Assembly (NCBI RefSeq): GCF_900302475.1
Contig: NZ_OMOQ01000001.1
Location: 744,001 to 808,000, forward strand
Reading direction: 5' to 3'
From: Defluviimonas aquaemixtae
Lineage (GTDB): Bacteria; Pseudomonadota; Alphaproteobacteria; Rhodobacterales; Rhodobacteraceae
Length of the DNA: 64,000 nucleotides
The position numbers were made by a program, and so were the translations under genes. This document shows positions 26,682-35,310 of this stretch, piece after piece (position 1 is the stretch's first letter; every line of letters begins with the position of its first letter). A model generated the notes under the pieces. That model was not told the DNA's origin. It worked only from the letters and a program-made list of their open reading frames with translations, and ran no database searches.

Positions 26682-26777
26682 TCAGAACAGATCGCGCTCG
26701 TCGTCCTCGGCCGGCCCGTACATGTTGATCTCCATGCCGCAGCGAATTTCGACTGCTTTCGGCTTCGTCCAGCTCAT
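26682..26777 (-). CDS. pqqA: PQQ precursor peptide PqqA
   Basis: 31 codons starting MSWTKPKAVEIRCGMEINMY and ending ...RDLF. The precursor residues Glu16 and Tyr20 have the required E-x3-Y spacing (EINMY). PQQ is built from these two residues after cross-linking by PqqE. A GGGAGG site precedes the ATG. It is first in the operon, as expected, and 9 nt ahead of pqqB. It falls below the length cut-off of many gene callers. Confidence 0.96.
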   Translation of the reverse strand: MSWTKPKAVEIRCGMEINMYGPAEDDERDLF

Positions 26778-27136
26778 GTCATGTCCTCCCTAACAACGTC
26801 CGGAAAGACTAGCCCTATGTCCGTCCGCGGCAAATAAGACCAAAGCATCGGTTAGGCGCATGTCCTTGACGAACATCTCGCGGTGGCACTGCCGTGTTCC
26901 GGACGCCTGCCTTATCTCGGCTCGCGGGTGGGTACGATGCGCAAGGAATCCTACCTTGTCAAAACACCCAATACCGTCCCACCGGCGCTGACGTCAGGCA
27001 ACCGCCAGTGCCACGAACAGCGCGCGAGAGGGAACAGATTGTGAAGGCGGAACCGGGCGCGATAAAGGACCAATGTCGCAACGATCGGCCCCTCGCTGCG
27101 AGATTTCGGCAGCGCGTCGGCGCTGCCAGATCCGGA
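26778..27136. other. Intergenic region upstream of pqqA
   Basis: 359 bases. It must contain the pqq promoter (leader just left of 26800) and the end of the exporter transcript at 27137. Short open frames here show no recognisable domain or good start site. I see no RNA gene. Confidence 0.55.
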
Positions 27137-29275
27137 TCAAATACTCACACCTCTGTCGGATACCAACGCGAAATCCCTCACGATTTTGCCGTCTGAGAGT
27201 TCAATGGCCCGGTCGGCGGACTTTATGGTTTCGGGTCTGTGGGCAACGATCAGACGGGTAATGTCGGCCGACTTGACGGACGTGTTCACGCTGTTTTCCT
27301 TGCCAAGATCGAGGTGGCTGGTGGCTTCGTCCAGAAGCAGGAACCACGGCTTGTGGTAAAGCGCGCGGGCGATCAGAACCCGCTGCTTCTGTCCGCCTGA
27401 CAGGACTGTGCCCATGTCGCCGATCAATGTGTGATAGCCCATCGGCATCTCTGCGATATCGTCATGGACGGCGGCAAGACTGGCACATTCCTTGATCCGA
27501 TCGAAGTCGTACTGATCTGCGAAGAAGCAAATGTTGTCCGCAATCGATCCGGCGAAGAGTTGATCGTCCTGCATGACCACGCCGATCATGCTGCGGTACT
27601 TTGTCAAGCCGAAGCGCTTTATCGGTTCACCGTCGATCAGGATCACGCCGTCGGTGGGTTCCATAAGCCCGGCCAAGAGCTTCAGGAGGGTCGTCTTGCC
27701 GCAACCCGACTGCCCGATGATCGCAACGGATTCCTTTGCTTCGATCTTGAAATCAATCCCGTCAAGGACGAACGGATCATTTTCGCTGTAGCGGAACCGG
27801 AGGCCCTTCACTTCTACGCTGACTGGAGCGCTGATGGGCCGGACGCCTCCAGGTTGCTCGTCTTCTGGTTCTCGATCGGTCAAGGCAATGTCGGCCAAAC
27901 GCTCCGCATGCAGCTTGAGCATGGTCAGATCGACGAGCCGGTCGATCAGCGCGCCAGTTCTCGACAGGAACTGATCCTTGTACGAGATGAATGCCAGCAA
28001 CATGCCAACGGACATCTCGTTTTCCATCACGCGCAATGCGCCCAGCCAGATGACAATGATCGCGAGAGTGCCAATCAGCAGCGATCTCGAAGTTCTGAAG
28101 AACAACCTGAGCTTCTGCGTCGTCAGCTGCCGGTTTACCGACTCGACGAGCAGATAGAGCCAATGAGAGCGCCGGCGATCCTGCGAATTGAACAGCTTGA
28201 TGGTCTTGATCCCGCGCAGGCTCTCAAGAAAGTGGCTGTCTCGCTTCGCAGACCACACGATGGCTTCCGCGGACGCCTGGCGCAGCGGAGTGTAAGAGGC
28301 CCATCGCAGCAGAAGATAGAGGAACGCGCCAATGACGACGATCCCGGCCAGAAGCGGGGCGTACAGGATCATGATCACCAAGGTGAAAACAACCATGATA
28401 CCGTCGAGAAGGCTCTCAATCAGCTCCGTGGTAAGTGCCTGAAGGATGCTGTCCTGCGACTCGAACCGGGACATGACGTCGCCCAGATGCCGCGCCTCGA
28501 AGAACGGTGCGGGCAGGTTGATCAGGTGCGAAAAAAGGTTGGTGCGCGCCTGAACCTTGAGAGAAGCGCCAAGCACCATGAGCATCCATCCCCGCATGGC
28601 CTGAATGGATATCCGGATCAGCATCACCATCAGGAACCCGAAGACCAGGACGTTCAGGAGGTCAAAGTCAGCGGACACGATGGCCTGATCGACCACCCAT
28701 TGCATGAACAAGGGGCTTAGGATCGCGAACATCTCGATGGCGAAGGCCAGGATCAGAAGCTGCAGAAGCGACCGTTTGAATCCGACGAGGCGCCCGAGCA
28801 TATCCCGGATTCTCACTCGCGGCGCCGGTGCGTTTGACGCGAACTTGCCGGTGGGCGTCACTTCCACTGCGACGCCGGTAAAGTGCTTCGAGAACTCGTC
28901 GCGCGAAATGTAGCGAATGCCGACGGCCGGATCATGGACCACGAGCTGCTTTCGGCCAACGCTCTTCAGAACCACGAAATGGTTGAGGTCCCAGTGCACC
29001 AGGCAGGGCAGCTTCAACAGGTGAAGTTCGTCCATCTCAAGCCGGACGGAGCGTGTGGCCATCTCGATCTGATCCGCCACACGAATGATGTCGGTCAGCG
29101 TCGCGCCCTTGAGCGACAGCCCGAAACGACGCCGCAGGTCTGAAAGGTCCGCGTGGTGTCCAAAATACCCTGCGAGCATCGTCAGACAGGCGACGCCGCA
29201 TTCGGCCGCTTCGGTCTGAAGGACCATAGGCAGGCGTCGTCCGACCCCGAAACTGACCCCCTCGAGGATGTTCAT
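27137..29275 (-). CDS. Type I secretion ABC transporter with N-terminal C39 peptidase (peptide exporter/leader protease)
   Basis: 712 residues from the ATG at 29275 that overlaps the HlyD stop (ATGA). Domains: C39 protease (1-135) with catalytic Cys26 (AAECGVAC), His99 (WDLNHF) and Asp115 (VVHDP), all intact. The membrane domain with six helices covers about 165-430. The ATPase from about 480 has Walker A GQSGCGKTT, LSGGQKQR, Walker B LLLDEATS and the H-loop AHRPET. Such exporters cut precursor peptides after a Gly-Gly or Gly-Ala site and push the mature part out. With the HlyD protein and the leader-bearing peptide at 31680-31874 it forms a complete inner-membrane export unit. The outer-membrane TolC is not encoded here. 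Confidence 0.9.
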   Translation of the reverse strand: MNILEGVSFGVGRRLPMVLQTEAAECGVACLTMLAGYFGHHADLSDLRRRFGLSLKGATLTDIIRVADQIEMATRSVRLEMDELHLLKLPCLVHWDLNHFVVLKSVGRKQLVVHDPAVGIRYISRDEFSKHFTGVAVEVTPTGKFASNAPAPRVRIRDMLGRLVGFKRSLLQLLILAFAIEMFAILSPLFMQWVVDQAIVSADFDLLNVLVFGFLMVMLIRISIQAMRGWMLMVLGASLKVQARTNLFSHLINLPAPFFEARHLGDVMSRFESQDSILQALTTELIESLLDGIMVVFTLVIMILYAPLLAGIVVIGAFLYLLLRWASYTPLRQASAEAIVWSAKRDSHFLESLRGIKTIKLFNSQDRRRSHWLYLLVESVNRQLTTQKLRLFFRTSRSLLIGTLAIIVIWLGALRVMENEMSVGMLLAFISYKDQFLSRTGALIDRLVDLTMLKLHAERLADIALTDREPEDEQPGGVRPISAPVSVEVKGLRFRYSENDPFVLDGIDFKIEAKESVAIIGQSGCGKTTLLKLLAGLMEPTDGVILIDGEPIKRFGLTKYRSMIGVVMQDDQLFAGSIADNICFFADQYDFDRIKECASLAAVHDDIAEMPMGYHTLIGDMGTVLSGGQKQRVLIARALYHKPWFLLLDEATSHLDLGKENSVNTSVKSADITRLIVAHRPETIKSADRAIELSDGKIVRDFALVSDRGVSI

Positions 29276-30597
29276 GCCTGCGCCCCCATCATGGAAAACA
29301 GGGGATCGAGAAACCACTCGTACAACTTGCGGGTTTCAATCTTGATGTTCGCCTCAAGCTTCATTCCCGGCTGAAGCGGTATCTCCTCGCCGTAGGCGAT
29401 GGCGTTCTGAAGCGCGAGCTTGACCTTGACCAGATAGATCGGCTCGGTGAGTTGTGTGGCCCCTGAGATCCCGGGTGAGCCCGGCGCGAGCTCACTCTGC
29501 GGCACCGCCGCGGGGGCGATTTCGGAAATCTTGCCGTCATACTGCCCGAATTTCTGAAACGGGAACGCCTGATAGCGCAACAATACGTCCTGACCGGTGC
29601 GGATGAAACCACGCGCGCTGCTTGGCAAGAAGAGCTCGGCTTCCAGCTCGGAGCCGCGCGGTATGATACTGAGCAGAGGAAACCGGGAGTCCACGCTTCC
29701 GCCCAGTTCGGCCTGAAGCGCGGTGACGGTCCCGGCTTGCGGCGCAACGATGACAACCTGTCTGCGTGCCTCTGCTTCGGCCAGAGATTGCTCAATCGAG
29801 GCGATCTCGCGGTCGATTGCCGCTAGTTTTATCCGATGCTGAAATGGTTTCGCCTCGATCTCGGCCAGAAGATCGGCGAATTCGCGGCGAGCTTTGATGC
29901 GGTCGCGTTCCATCGCCTGCAGCTGTGCGAGCTGATCGAACTGTTCCTGCTCCAGTTCCTGAATTCGTTGCACAAGGACGTTGCCCGTATCGACCAGAGG
30001 TTTCAGCCGTTCGAGCGCCTCGGTCGCGGCCTCGGCCCGACGGCCCTGCAGTTCGAGTTCCCGTTCACGCAGGGCCAGATCCTCGGTCAGATTTTCGCGC
30101 CGCTTTTCGAGCGCTGCCATCTCCTGGACATGCAGATTTTCAGTGACCTCGTGTTCGTCCCGCAGACTCTGTCTGCGCGCCTTCAAGCCTTTTACGACTT
30201 CTTCCTGTGTAGCTCCGATTGCGGTGCTGTGAAGCTCGGTGGACAGTGATAATAGCATGTCGCCATTATTGACCACATCACCGTTCTTAACATTTAGTTC
30301 TGTGACCACGCTTTGCTGGGGTGCGGTGATACGGATCATTCCTTGCTCTGGAACGATCCATCCGCTAACGGATTCCTTTCTGGAATATTCTCCGAAGGTA
30401 AGAAACGCCAAAATCGCAACCGCGGCAACGAGGCTGAATAGCACGAATAGCCGGTGTGATATCGACGGTGCCAACAGTACCGTGCCAAGGCGCTTTGTCT
30501 GTTGACTTTCTATGGACTCGCGCCGGAAGAGCTCTGAACTGCGTTCAGACCTATCCTGCCTTCTTTCAGGCGCGCTTTCTGGGCCCGAACTATCCAT
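29272..30597 (-). CDS. HlyD-family periplasmic adaptor of peptide secretion
   Basis: 441 residues. A short cytoplasmic tail is followed by one membrane helix (about 49-68), a biotinyl-lipoyl-like strand region with VSGWIVPEQGMIRITAPQ, and a long coiled-coil hairpin (about 120-290). After the hairpin come the returning lipoyl/beta-barrel part (VIVAPQAGTVTAL) and a C-terminal domain. It bridges the ABC exporter to an outer-membrane channel. A GGTGGGGG-type ribosome site precedes the start. Lies 7 nt after the unknown gene and overlaps the exporter gene by 4 nt. Confidence 0.88.
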   Translation of the reverse strand: MDSSGPESAPERRQDRSERSSELFRRESIESQQTKRLGTVLLAPSISHRLFVLFSLVAAVAILAFLTFGEYSRKESVSGWIVPEQGMIRITAPQQSVVTELNVKNGDVVNNGDMLLSLSTELHSTAIGATQEEVVKGLKARRQSLRDEHEVTENLHVQEMAALEKRRENLTEDLALRERELELQGRRAEAATEALERLKPLVDTGNVLVQRIQELEQEQFDQLAQLQAMERDRIKARREFADLLAEIEAKPFQHRIKLAAIDREIASIEQSLAEAEARRQVVIVAPQAGTVTALQAELGGSVDSRFPLLSIIPRGSELEAELFLPSSARGFIRTGQDVLLRYQAFPFQKFGQYDGKISEIAPAAVPQSELAPGSPGISGATQLTEPIYLVKVKLALQNAIAYGEEIPLQPGMKLEANIKIETRKLYEWFLDPLFSMMGAQA

Positions 30598-30604
30598 CCC
30601 CCAC

Positions 30605-31594
30605 CTAAATTCGAACTGAATATTCCCGTATGTCGAAGGAAATCTCTATGACCTTGCGCTTCTTGTAGACTTCGAAGCTCCTGCAAATCTTCGAATCGAA
30701 GTAATCCTTCAAAAGTGGCGGGCGCGCGGCGCGGAAATAAAAGCCGGTGTCCTCGTCCACGCCTTCCGCAGCCGCCAGTCTCAGTTCATCCATGCGGGTC
30801 ACGGTTCTGACAATACATGGAGCATGACTGATTCCGGCGGAACGCAAGGCATGCGCTCGGTGGTAGCCGTTGTGAAGCAGAATCCGGTCGCCATACCGGA
30901 TCCCGGTGAAGTAGTTCGACCCGTATCCCACGCCGAGCCCGACCATGCCCGCCAGCGTTCCCGGAGTAGCATGATCTAAGAGCTGCTCAGGCTGCAGATG
31001 GGCTGCGGAGTAACTCTGGAAGTCCGTGGAGTCGCTGGAAAAAACATACTTGCTTCCCATCTTGCGACAATCGACCGAGGCTTCCGGGCTTTCGGAGGGT
31101 AGGCAAAATTTCAGCAAGTCCGCTTGCGAGGGTGATCGCCCCAGCATTCTCTGCCGAATTTCCGAATAGGTGCGCGTTACGCGCACCTGAAAAAGGACGA
31201 GCTTGTCCAGCTCGACCATCTCGAACTCGGTCGGAAGCTCGTCGAACATGCGACTGTACCGAGGGTCCTTCTTGGCCGCGTCGATATGGGGCCGCATTTC
31301 CTCGCTTATCGGCAGCTGTTTCATTGAGTCGGCCAGTCCCGCCTCACGTTCTTCCAATTCTCCATAGTAGTCATTCGCTGCGCGCCACTCGTCGATCAGA
31401 GCCTTGCGCGACATCGATTCCCCATCAACGACGGAGCGTTCAACGAATGAGAGAAATTCAGACAGCGGCGGTTGACCCAACAAATAAAGTTCTTGAATTG
31501 TAGCAAGGCGCCCGCCCACTGGTTGGTTGGCCAAAGTATCCATAATGCTTTTGCAAACCTTTTGCTTCGATAAATTCGCCCCGAATGAAATCAT
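30605..31594 (-). CDS. Unknown protein of the peptide cassette, ParB/sulfiredoxin-like motif near C-terminus
   Basis: About 329 residues from an ATG at 31594. A TTG at 31633 and an ATG at 31543 are alternatives, none with a good ribosome site. No signal peptide or membrane helix. The N-terminal half is helical and charged. Towards the end, GDRILLHNGYHRAHALRSAG resembles the nucleotide-binding strand and helix of ParB/sulfiredoxin-fold domains. I recognise no known RiPP enzyme or immunity family. It lies between the precursor gene and hlyD in one operon, so modification, immunity or regulation of the peptide are the open options. The DNA is visibly richer in A+T than the flanking pqq genes. 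Confidence 0.7.
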   Translation of the reverse strand: MISFGANLSKQKVCKSIMDTLANQPVGGRLATIQELYLLGQPPLSEFLSFVERSVVDGESMSRKALIDEWRAANDYYGELEEREAGLADSMKQLPISEEMRPHIDAAKKDPRYSRMFDELPTEFEMVELDKLVLFQVRVTRTYSEIRQRMLGRSPSQADLLKFCLPSESPEASVDCRKMGSKYVFSSDSTDFQSYSAAHLQPEQLLDHATPGTLAGMVGLGVGYGSNYFTGIRYGDRILLHNGYHRAHALRSAGISHAPCIVRTVTRMDELRLAAAEGVDEDTGFYFRAARPPLLKDYFDSKICRSFEVYKKRKVIEISFDIREYSVRI

Positions 31595-31679
31595 CCGGGG
31601 CGACGTATTAAGAGTTGGCTTCGCAACGTTCAACGTTGTGCGAAGCTGGGCATTTGATCATGCGTGTTGCGATCTGTGC

Positions 31680-31874
31680 CTAGTAGCCGCCGCCACAGCT
31701 GCGCCCGCTTCCGGACTTTCCGGACTTGTGCGACTTGCGCGACTTGTGGGATTTCTTCGATTTGTGCGACTTTTTGGACTTGCGGGAACCATCACAGCCG
31801 CAGTCGCGCTCGCGCTTGCCTCTGCCGCCGGCACCGTAGACTTTTTCGATTTCGTGCTGCTGAAGATCTCTCAT
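31680..31874 (-). CDS. Microcin-like secreted peptide precursor with K/S/H hexapeptide repeats
   Basis: 64 residues. The first 15, MRDLQQHEIEKVYGA, fit the microcin V/E492-type leader position by position: Leu-12, Glu-8, Ile-7, Val-4, Gly-2, Ala-1. C39 cleavage is therefore expected after Ala15. The predicted 49-residue product is very basic: 11 Lys, 6 Arg and 3 acidic residues. It has Cys25, Cys27 and Cys60. Residues 32-55 are four hexapeptide repeats (KSKKSH, KSKKSH, KSRKSH, KSGKSG). The tail SGSGRSCGGGY ends in Tyr. Lys and Ser codons differ between repeats although the residues are kept, which argues for a real coding sequence. AAGGGA precedes the ATG. First gene of the operon with the unknown protein, HlyD and C39 exporter. 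Confidence 0.8.
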   Translation of the reverse strand: MRDLQQHEIEKVYGAGGRGKRERDCGCDGSRKSKKSHKSKKSHKSRKSHKSGKSGSGRSCGGGY

Positions 31875-32781
31875 GTCTATGTCCCTTCAAATAGTTTGAG
31901 TCCAAGTCCAGTGCCGACAGAATCGAAACAATGATTCTGCCAGAGCAATATCATTGCTAAAGCTCTATGAATCTGCAACAATACTTTCGTCTGAAGGTTG
32001 TTGTTTCGCATAGGGGTACAACCTCTATGCGTTGTTTCGGCCTTGAGGTTTGGCGCGGTCAGGGCGCGTGTATATTGCTCTTTTCTTCCTTGATGCCAGC
32101 GCTCCGAGCGAGCTTGTTCGTCACGTCGAGCGCTCGAGAAGCTTTCGCGCCATGCCTGGCATCGGAAGAATGTACGCCCATGGCCAAGTCGTACGCGCGA
32201 CACACTGGCTGGACGGAACCGGATATCGTGTTGGATCAGGCATCGAACATCGGCGGCATGATGGGCTGCCCGATCGCGTCGCGCCGCATCGGGCGGCTGC
32301 GTGGGCTCAACCAAGCGGTCAAGCGAAAAGGCATCTGCGATGCAGATTCGGAGCCGCGAGCCGCCACGGCCGAAGACTGAGGTCCAGCCACGCTCTTGTT
32401 CTCACTCGCACAGTGCTCGTTCCAACCCGGGCGCAGCAATCGGAAACAAGGCCCTGACGCGGAAGTTCACGGCACTCGCCGCCGACCACCTTTACCGGCC
32501 AGGAGTCGCTTCCCCGAGTTCCATCTCGACAAAGCAAATAAGGTCGGGACTTCACCAGCAAACGCCTGGCACCCTGTCCCGCGTCGCGCAGACTGGCTCA
32601 AGTACCGTTGTGAGGGTGATGAAGTGACAGTGCTTGAACCCGAGGGAAATCCGGTCTCTGCCTTCCGGAAATCCGTGTTTGCAGGGAATTTAGCGTGTTT
32701 TCTCGCCGCGAGGACGATTTGTTGCCCTGACTGATGGCGCCTTCTCATGAGCAGCCCCACATGAGTGGTCCGGTTTGATTA
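31875..32781. other. Region upstream of the peptide gene up to the IS3 remnant
   Basis: About 900 bases with no gene I can support. The part next to the peptide gene (31875-32040) is A+T-rich and contains several inverted repeats: 31918-31924 with 31933-31939, 31944-31949 with 31953-31958, and the hairpin at 32007-32031. It is the likely promoter/leader of the cassette. Open frames on both strands from 32050 to 32750 lack recognisable domains; they may be decayed mobile DNA. Confidence 0.5.
32007..32031. promoter_or_regulatory. Strong hairpin upstream of the peptide operon
   Basis: CGCATAGGGG and CCTCTATGCG pair in 9 of 10 positions around the 5-nt loop TACAA, about 135 nt upstream of the peptide start. 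No T-run follows on either side, so an operator or RNA structure is more likely than a terminator. Function unknown. Confidence 0.45.
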
Positions 32782-33513
32782 TTAGTGCATGACCGGCCTC
32801 GGTGCCACCGGGATGAGTGTTTCCGGGGCCAGTGGTCTGTGGCCGAGGGAACTGTGCGGTCGCTTGGTGTTGTATCGCCGGCGCCAGCTTTCGATGATTT
32901 TCTTTGCTTCCCGGAGCGAATAGAAGATCTCGCCGTCGAGCAGTTCATCCCGCAGCCTGGCGTTGAAGCGCTCGCAGTAACCGTTCTCCCAGGGTGATCC
33001 TGGTTCGATGTAGGCAGTCTTTGCACCGACCGCTGCGATCCAGTTGCGAACGTCCCCAGCCACAAACTCCGGACCGTTGGCAGAGCGCATATAGGCGGGT
33101 GGTCCGCGCAGGATGAATAGGTCGGTGAGCGCGTCGATGACATCGGTCGAGTTCAGCTTTCGCCGGACTTGGATCGCCAGGCATTCCCGGCTGAACTCGT
33201 CGAGGATGTTCAGGGTGCGGAAGACCTTTCCGTCATCGGTGCGGCAGTGAACGAAGTCATAGGACCAGCCGTGGTTGCGGTATTGCGGTCGCAGGCGAAC
33301 GCAGGAGCCGTCGTTCAGCCAGAGCCGCCCCTTCTTCAGTTGCTTCGTTGGCACTTTCAGCCCCTCGCGTCGCCACAGCCGCTCAATCCGACCATCACTG
33401 ACCTGCCAGCCCGCATCCCGCAGCAGGGCGGGACGCGGGACCGCGTCGGGGTGGGAACTTGGCAGACGGATGAGGTCGCAGCGAATGGCCGGACTTTCTC
33501 GCCGGGACAGCAA
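32782..33513 (-). pseudogene. IS3-family transposase (orfB, rve domain), truncated and catalytically dead
   Basis: The frame matches the C-terminal two-thirds of IS3-type OrfB from about ALLRDAGW onward: WLNDGSCVRLRP, SYDFV with the first catalytic Asp, ENGYCERFNARLRDE with the Glu, and the final RRYNTKRPHSSLG. The normal N-terminus and an orfA are missing, and the first 25-30 codons look like unrelated flanking DNA. The second catalytic Asp of SDNGPEF is replaced by Ala (SANGPEF, codon GCC). A remnant of an insertion between the peptide cassette and the amidohydrolase gene. Element ends were not located with confidence. Confidence 0.85.
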
Positions 33514-33527
33514 CGCTCTGAACTGTC

Positions 33528-35150
33528 CTATGCCCGTTCATACACCACGTCCCCGCCGACCATCGTGGTCACCACCTTCGTGCTGCCGATCTCGTGGGTG
33601 GGACAGGTAAAGATGTCGTCGTCGAGTACGATGAGATCGGCATGTTTCCCAATGCCTAGCGTCCCGGTATCTGACGAACGCCACGCCGCCGCTGCCGCTT
33701 GGGTGGTATAGCCGGCGACCGCCTCTGCCCGTGTGATGCGCTCGTCAGGCAGGAAGGGCGGCACGCGGGCCGACGCGGCAGGCGGCTGGCGCGTCACGGC
33801 GGTTTCGATGATCTCGAACGGATTCAGCGTCGAGACGCCCCAATCGCTCGAGAGAGCCATTGCCGCGCCTGCATCGAGGAGCGAGCGAAAGGCGTAGATC
33901 CAGTGGCTGCGGTCGTTGCCGACCATCGGAACGGCGATGTCGGTGACCGATGGCTCGCTCCGCGCCCAGAGCGGTTGCACGTTCGCCATGACGCCAAGTT
34001 TGCGGAAGCGCGGCAGGTCGGCAGGGTCGATGAACTGAATATGGGCGATCTGGTGCAACGATGGCCAGTCTCCATTCGCCGCGCGCGCGGCCTCGACGCC
34101 GTCGAGCGCGGCGCGAACCGCCAAGTCGCCGATGGCATGGACGTGGATCTGGAACCGCGCGGCGTCGAAGGCGGTGAACATCTGGGTGATCTGGTCCGGC
34201 GTGAACATGAGGGGCGCGTTTCCGCCCTCGGCGTCTGAATAGGGCACAATCATTGCCGCCGTCCGGTTTTCGACGACGCCGTCGAGGAAGAACTTGGCGG
34301 AATGGACCTTGAAACGGCCGCCACTGTTGCCCGCGCGGAGGTCGCTGAGCCGTTCGACCGCGCCCCAGGTCGTGTCGTGCGCGTTGACGAGCGCGGTCGC
34401 AGCCACGCGCAGCGTCAGCGCATCCGCCGCTTCGAGCGAGCGGTAGACGCGGACGTGCCGCTCCTCCACCCGCGCGTCGAGGATGCCGGTGATGCCGTGG
34501 CGGTGGGCGAGCGCCTGGGCCCATTTCACGCCGTCGGCGAAGTCGGCGTCCGAGGGTGTCGGCATCCGCGCCTCGGCCCACATCAGCGCATTCTCGTAGA
34601 GCATGCCCGTAGGTTCGCCCTTCGCGTCGCGCACGAAGTGGCCGTTCGGGGGGTCGGGCGTGTCGGCGGCAAGCCCGATCGCCGCGCAGCCGGCCGAGTT
34701 TAGGCAGGCGTTGTGGCCATCAGAGGCGACGATCAGGCACGGCCGATTCGGGACTGCGCGGTCAATCAGATGGCGGTCGAGGTTGTCGGTATGAAAGATG
34801 CCGGAATACCAGCCCGTCCCGTTGACCCATGCCCGGTCATGCGTCTTGGCGAAGGCGGAGAGGATGCGGACAATGTCGTCCTGCGTCCGCGCCGACGAGA
34901 GATCGGCGTTTTGGCTGTAATCCTGTCCGCTGTCCTGTAGGTGAATATGGGTGTCTTGAAATCCGGGCAGGACGAGCCTGCCGCCTGCGTCGATGACCTT
35001 CGTCGATCGATCGGCGAGTTCTCGGATCTCCTCGTTCGAGCCAAGTGCAGTGACACGTCCGTCACGCACCGCGAGCGCCTGCGCGTAGGGTGTCGCCCCG
35101 TCCATCGTCACGATTCGGGCGTTTATCACAATCGTGCCGACCGGTTCCAT
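33528..35150 (-). CDS. Amidohydrolase family protein (YtcJ/NfdA-like)
   Basis: 540 residues. Metal-dependent hydrolase: PGFQDTHIHLQDSG gives the HxH metal ligands. HVHAIGDLAVRAALDG and LHQIAHIQFIDP give later histidines, and SSDWGVSTLNPFE gives the metal Asp. The length and layout match the YtcJ group, which includes N-substituted formamide deformylase. No signal peptide, so cytoplasmic. It is divergent from a PotFGHI-like import operon and may hydrolyse the amide or amine compound that this importer brings in (inference). The IS3 remnant abuts its 3' end. Confidence 0.8.
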   Translation of the reverse strand: MEPVGTIVINARIVTMDGATPYAQALAVRDGRVTALGSNEEIRELADRSTKVIDAGGRLVLPGFQDTHIHLQDSGQDYSQNADLSSARTQDDIVRILSAFAKTHDRAWVNGTGWYSGIFHTDNLDRHLIDRAVPNRPCLIVASDGHNACLNSAGCAAIGLAADTPDPPNGHFVRDAKGEPTGMLYENALMWAEARMPTPSDADFADGVKWAQALAHRHGITGILDARVEERHVRVYRSLEAADALTLRVAATALVNAHDTTWGAVERLSDLRAGNSGGRFKVHSAKFFLDGVVENRTAAMIVPYSDAEGGNAPLMFTPDQITQMFTAFDAARFQIHVHAIGDLAVRAALDGVEAARAANGDWPSLHQIAHIQFIDPADLPRFRKLGVMANVQPLWARSEPSVTDIAVPMVGNDRSHWIYAFRSLLDAGAAMALSSDWGVSTLNPFEIIETAVTRQPPAASARVPPFLPDERITRAEAVAGYTTQAAAAAWRSSDTGTLGIGKHADLIVLDDDIFTCPTHEIGSTKVVTTMVGGDVVYERA

Positions 35151-35310
35151 AAGCGCGCCTTTCCGAGAAGCGAACTGGTGTCAGATTGACGCCGGAAGCG
35201 CGGTTCTGACAAGCGGGAAAGCGCAACCTCGGGAAGCTGATAAACCCTCTTTCCGAAACGAAAAGCTCGTGTAACAATCCGTCATTCATCCCCTGTTCAG
35301 AGGCATCCAA

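Noticed and set aside
32126..32137. TCGAGCGCTCGA palindrome similar to the TetR operator
   Set aside because: It lacks the TGA/TCA ends and the AAATAAA flank of the two cluster sites, and it lies near the unrelated peptide cassette.
32050..32457. 135-codon open frame upstream of the peptide operon
   Set aside because: Arg/His-rich composition, no domain, no good ribosome site, and overlapping frames on both strands look equally random.
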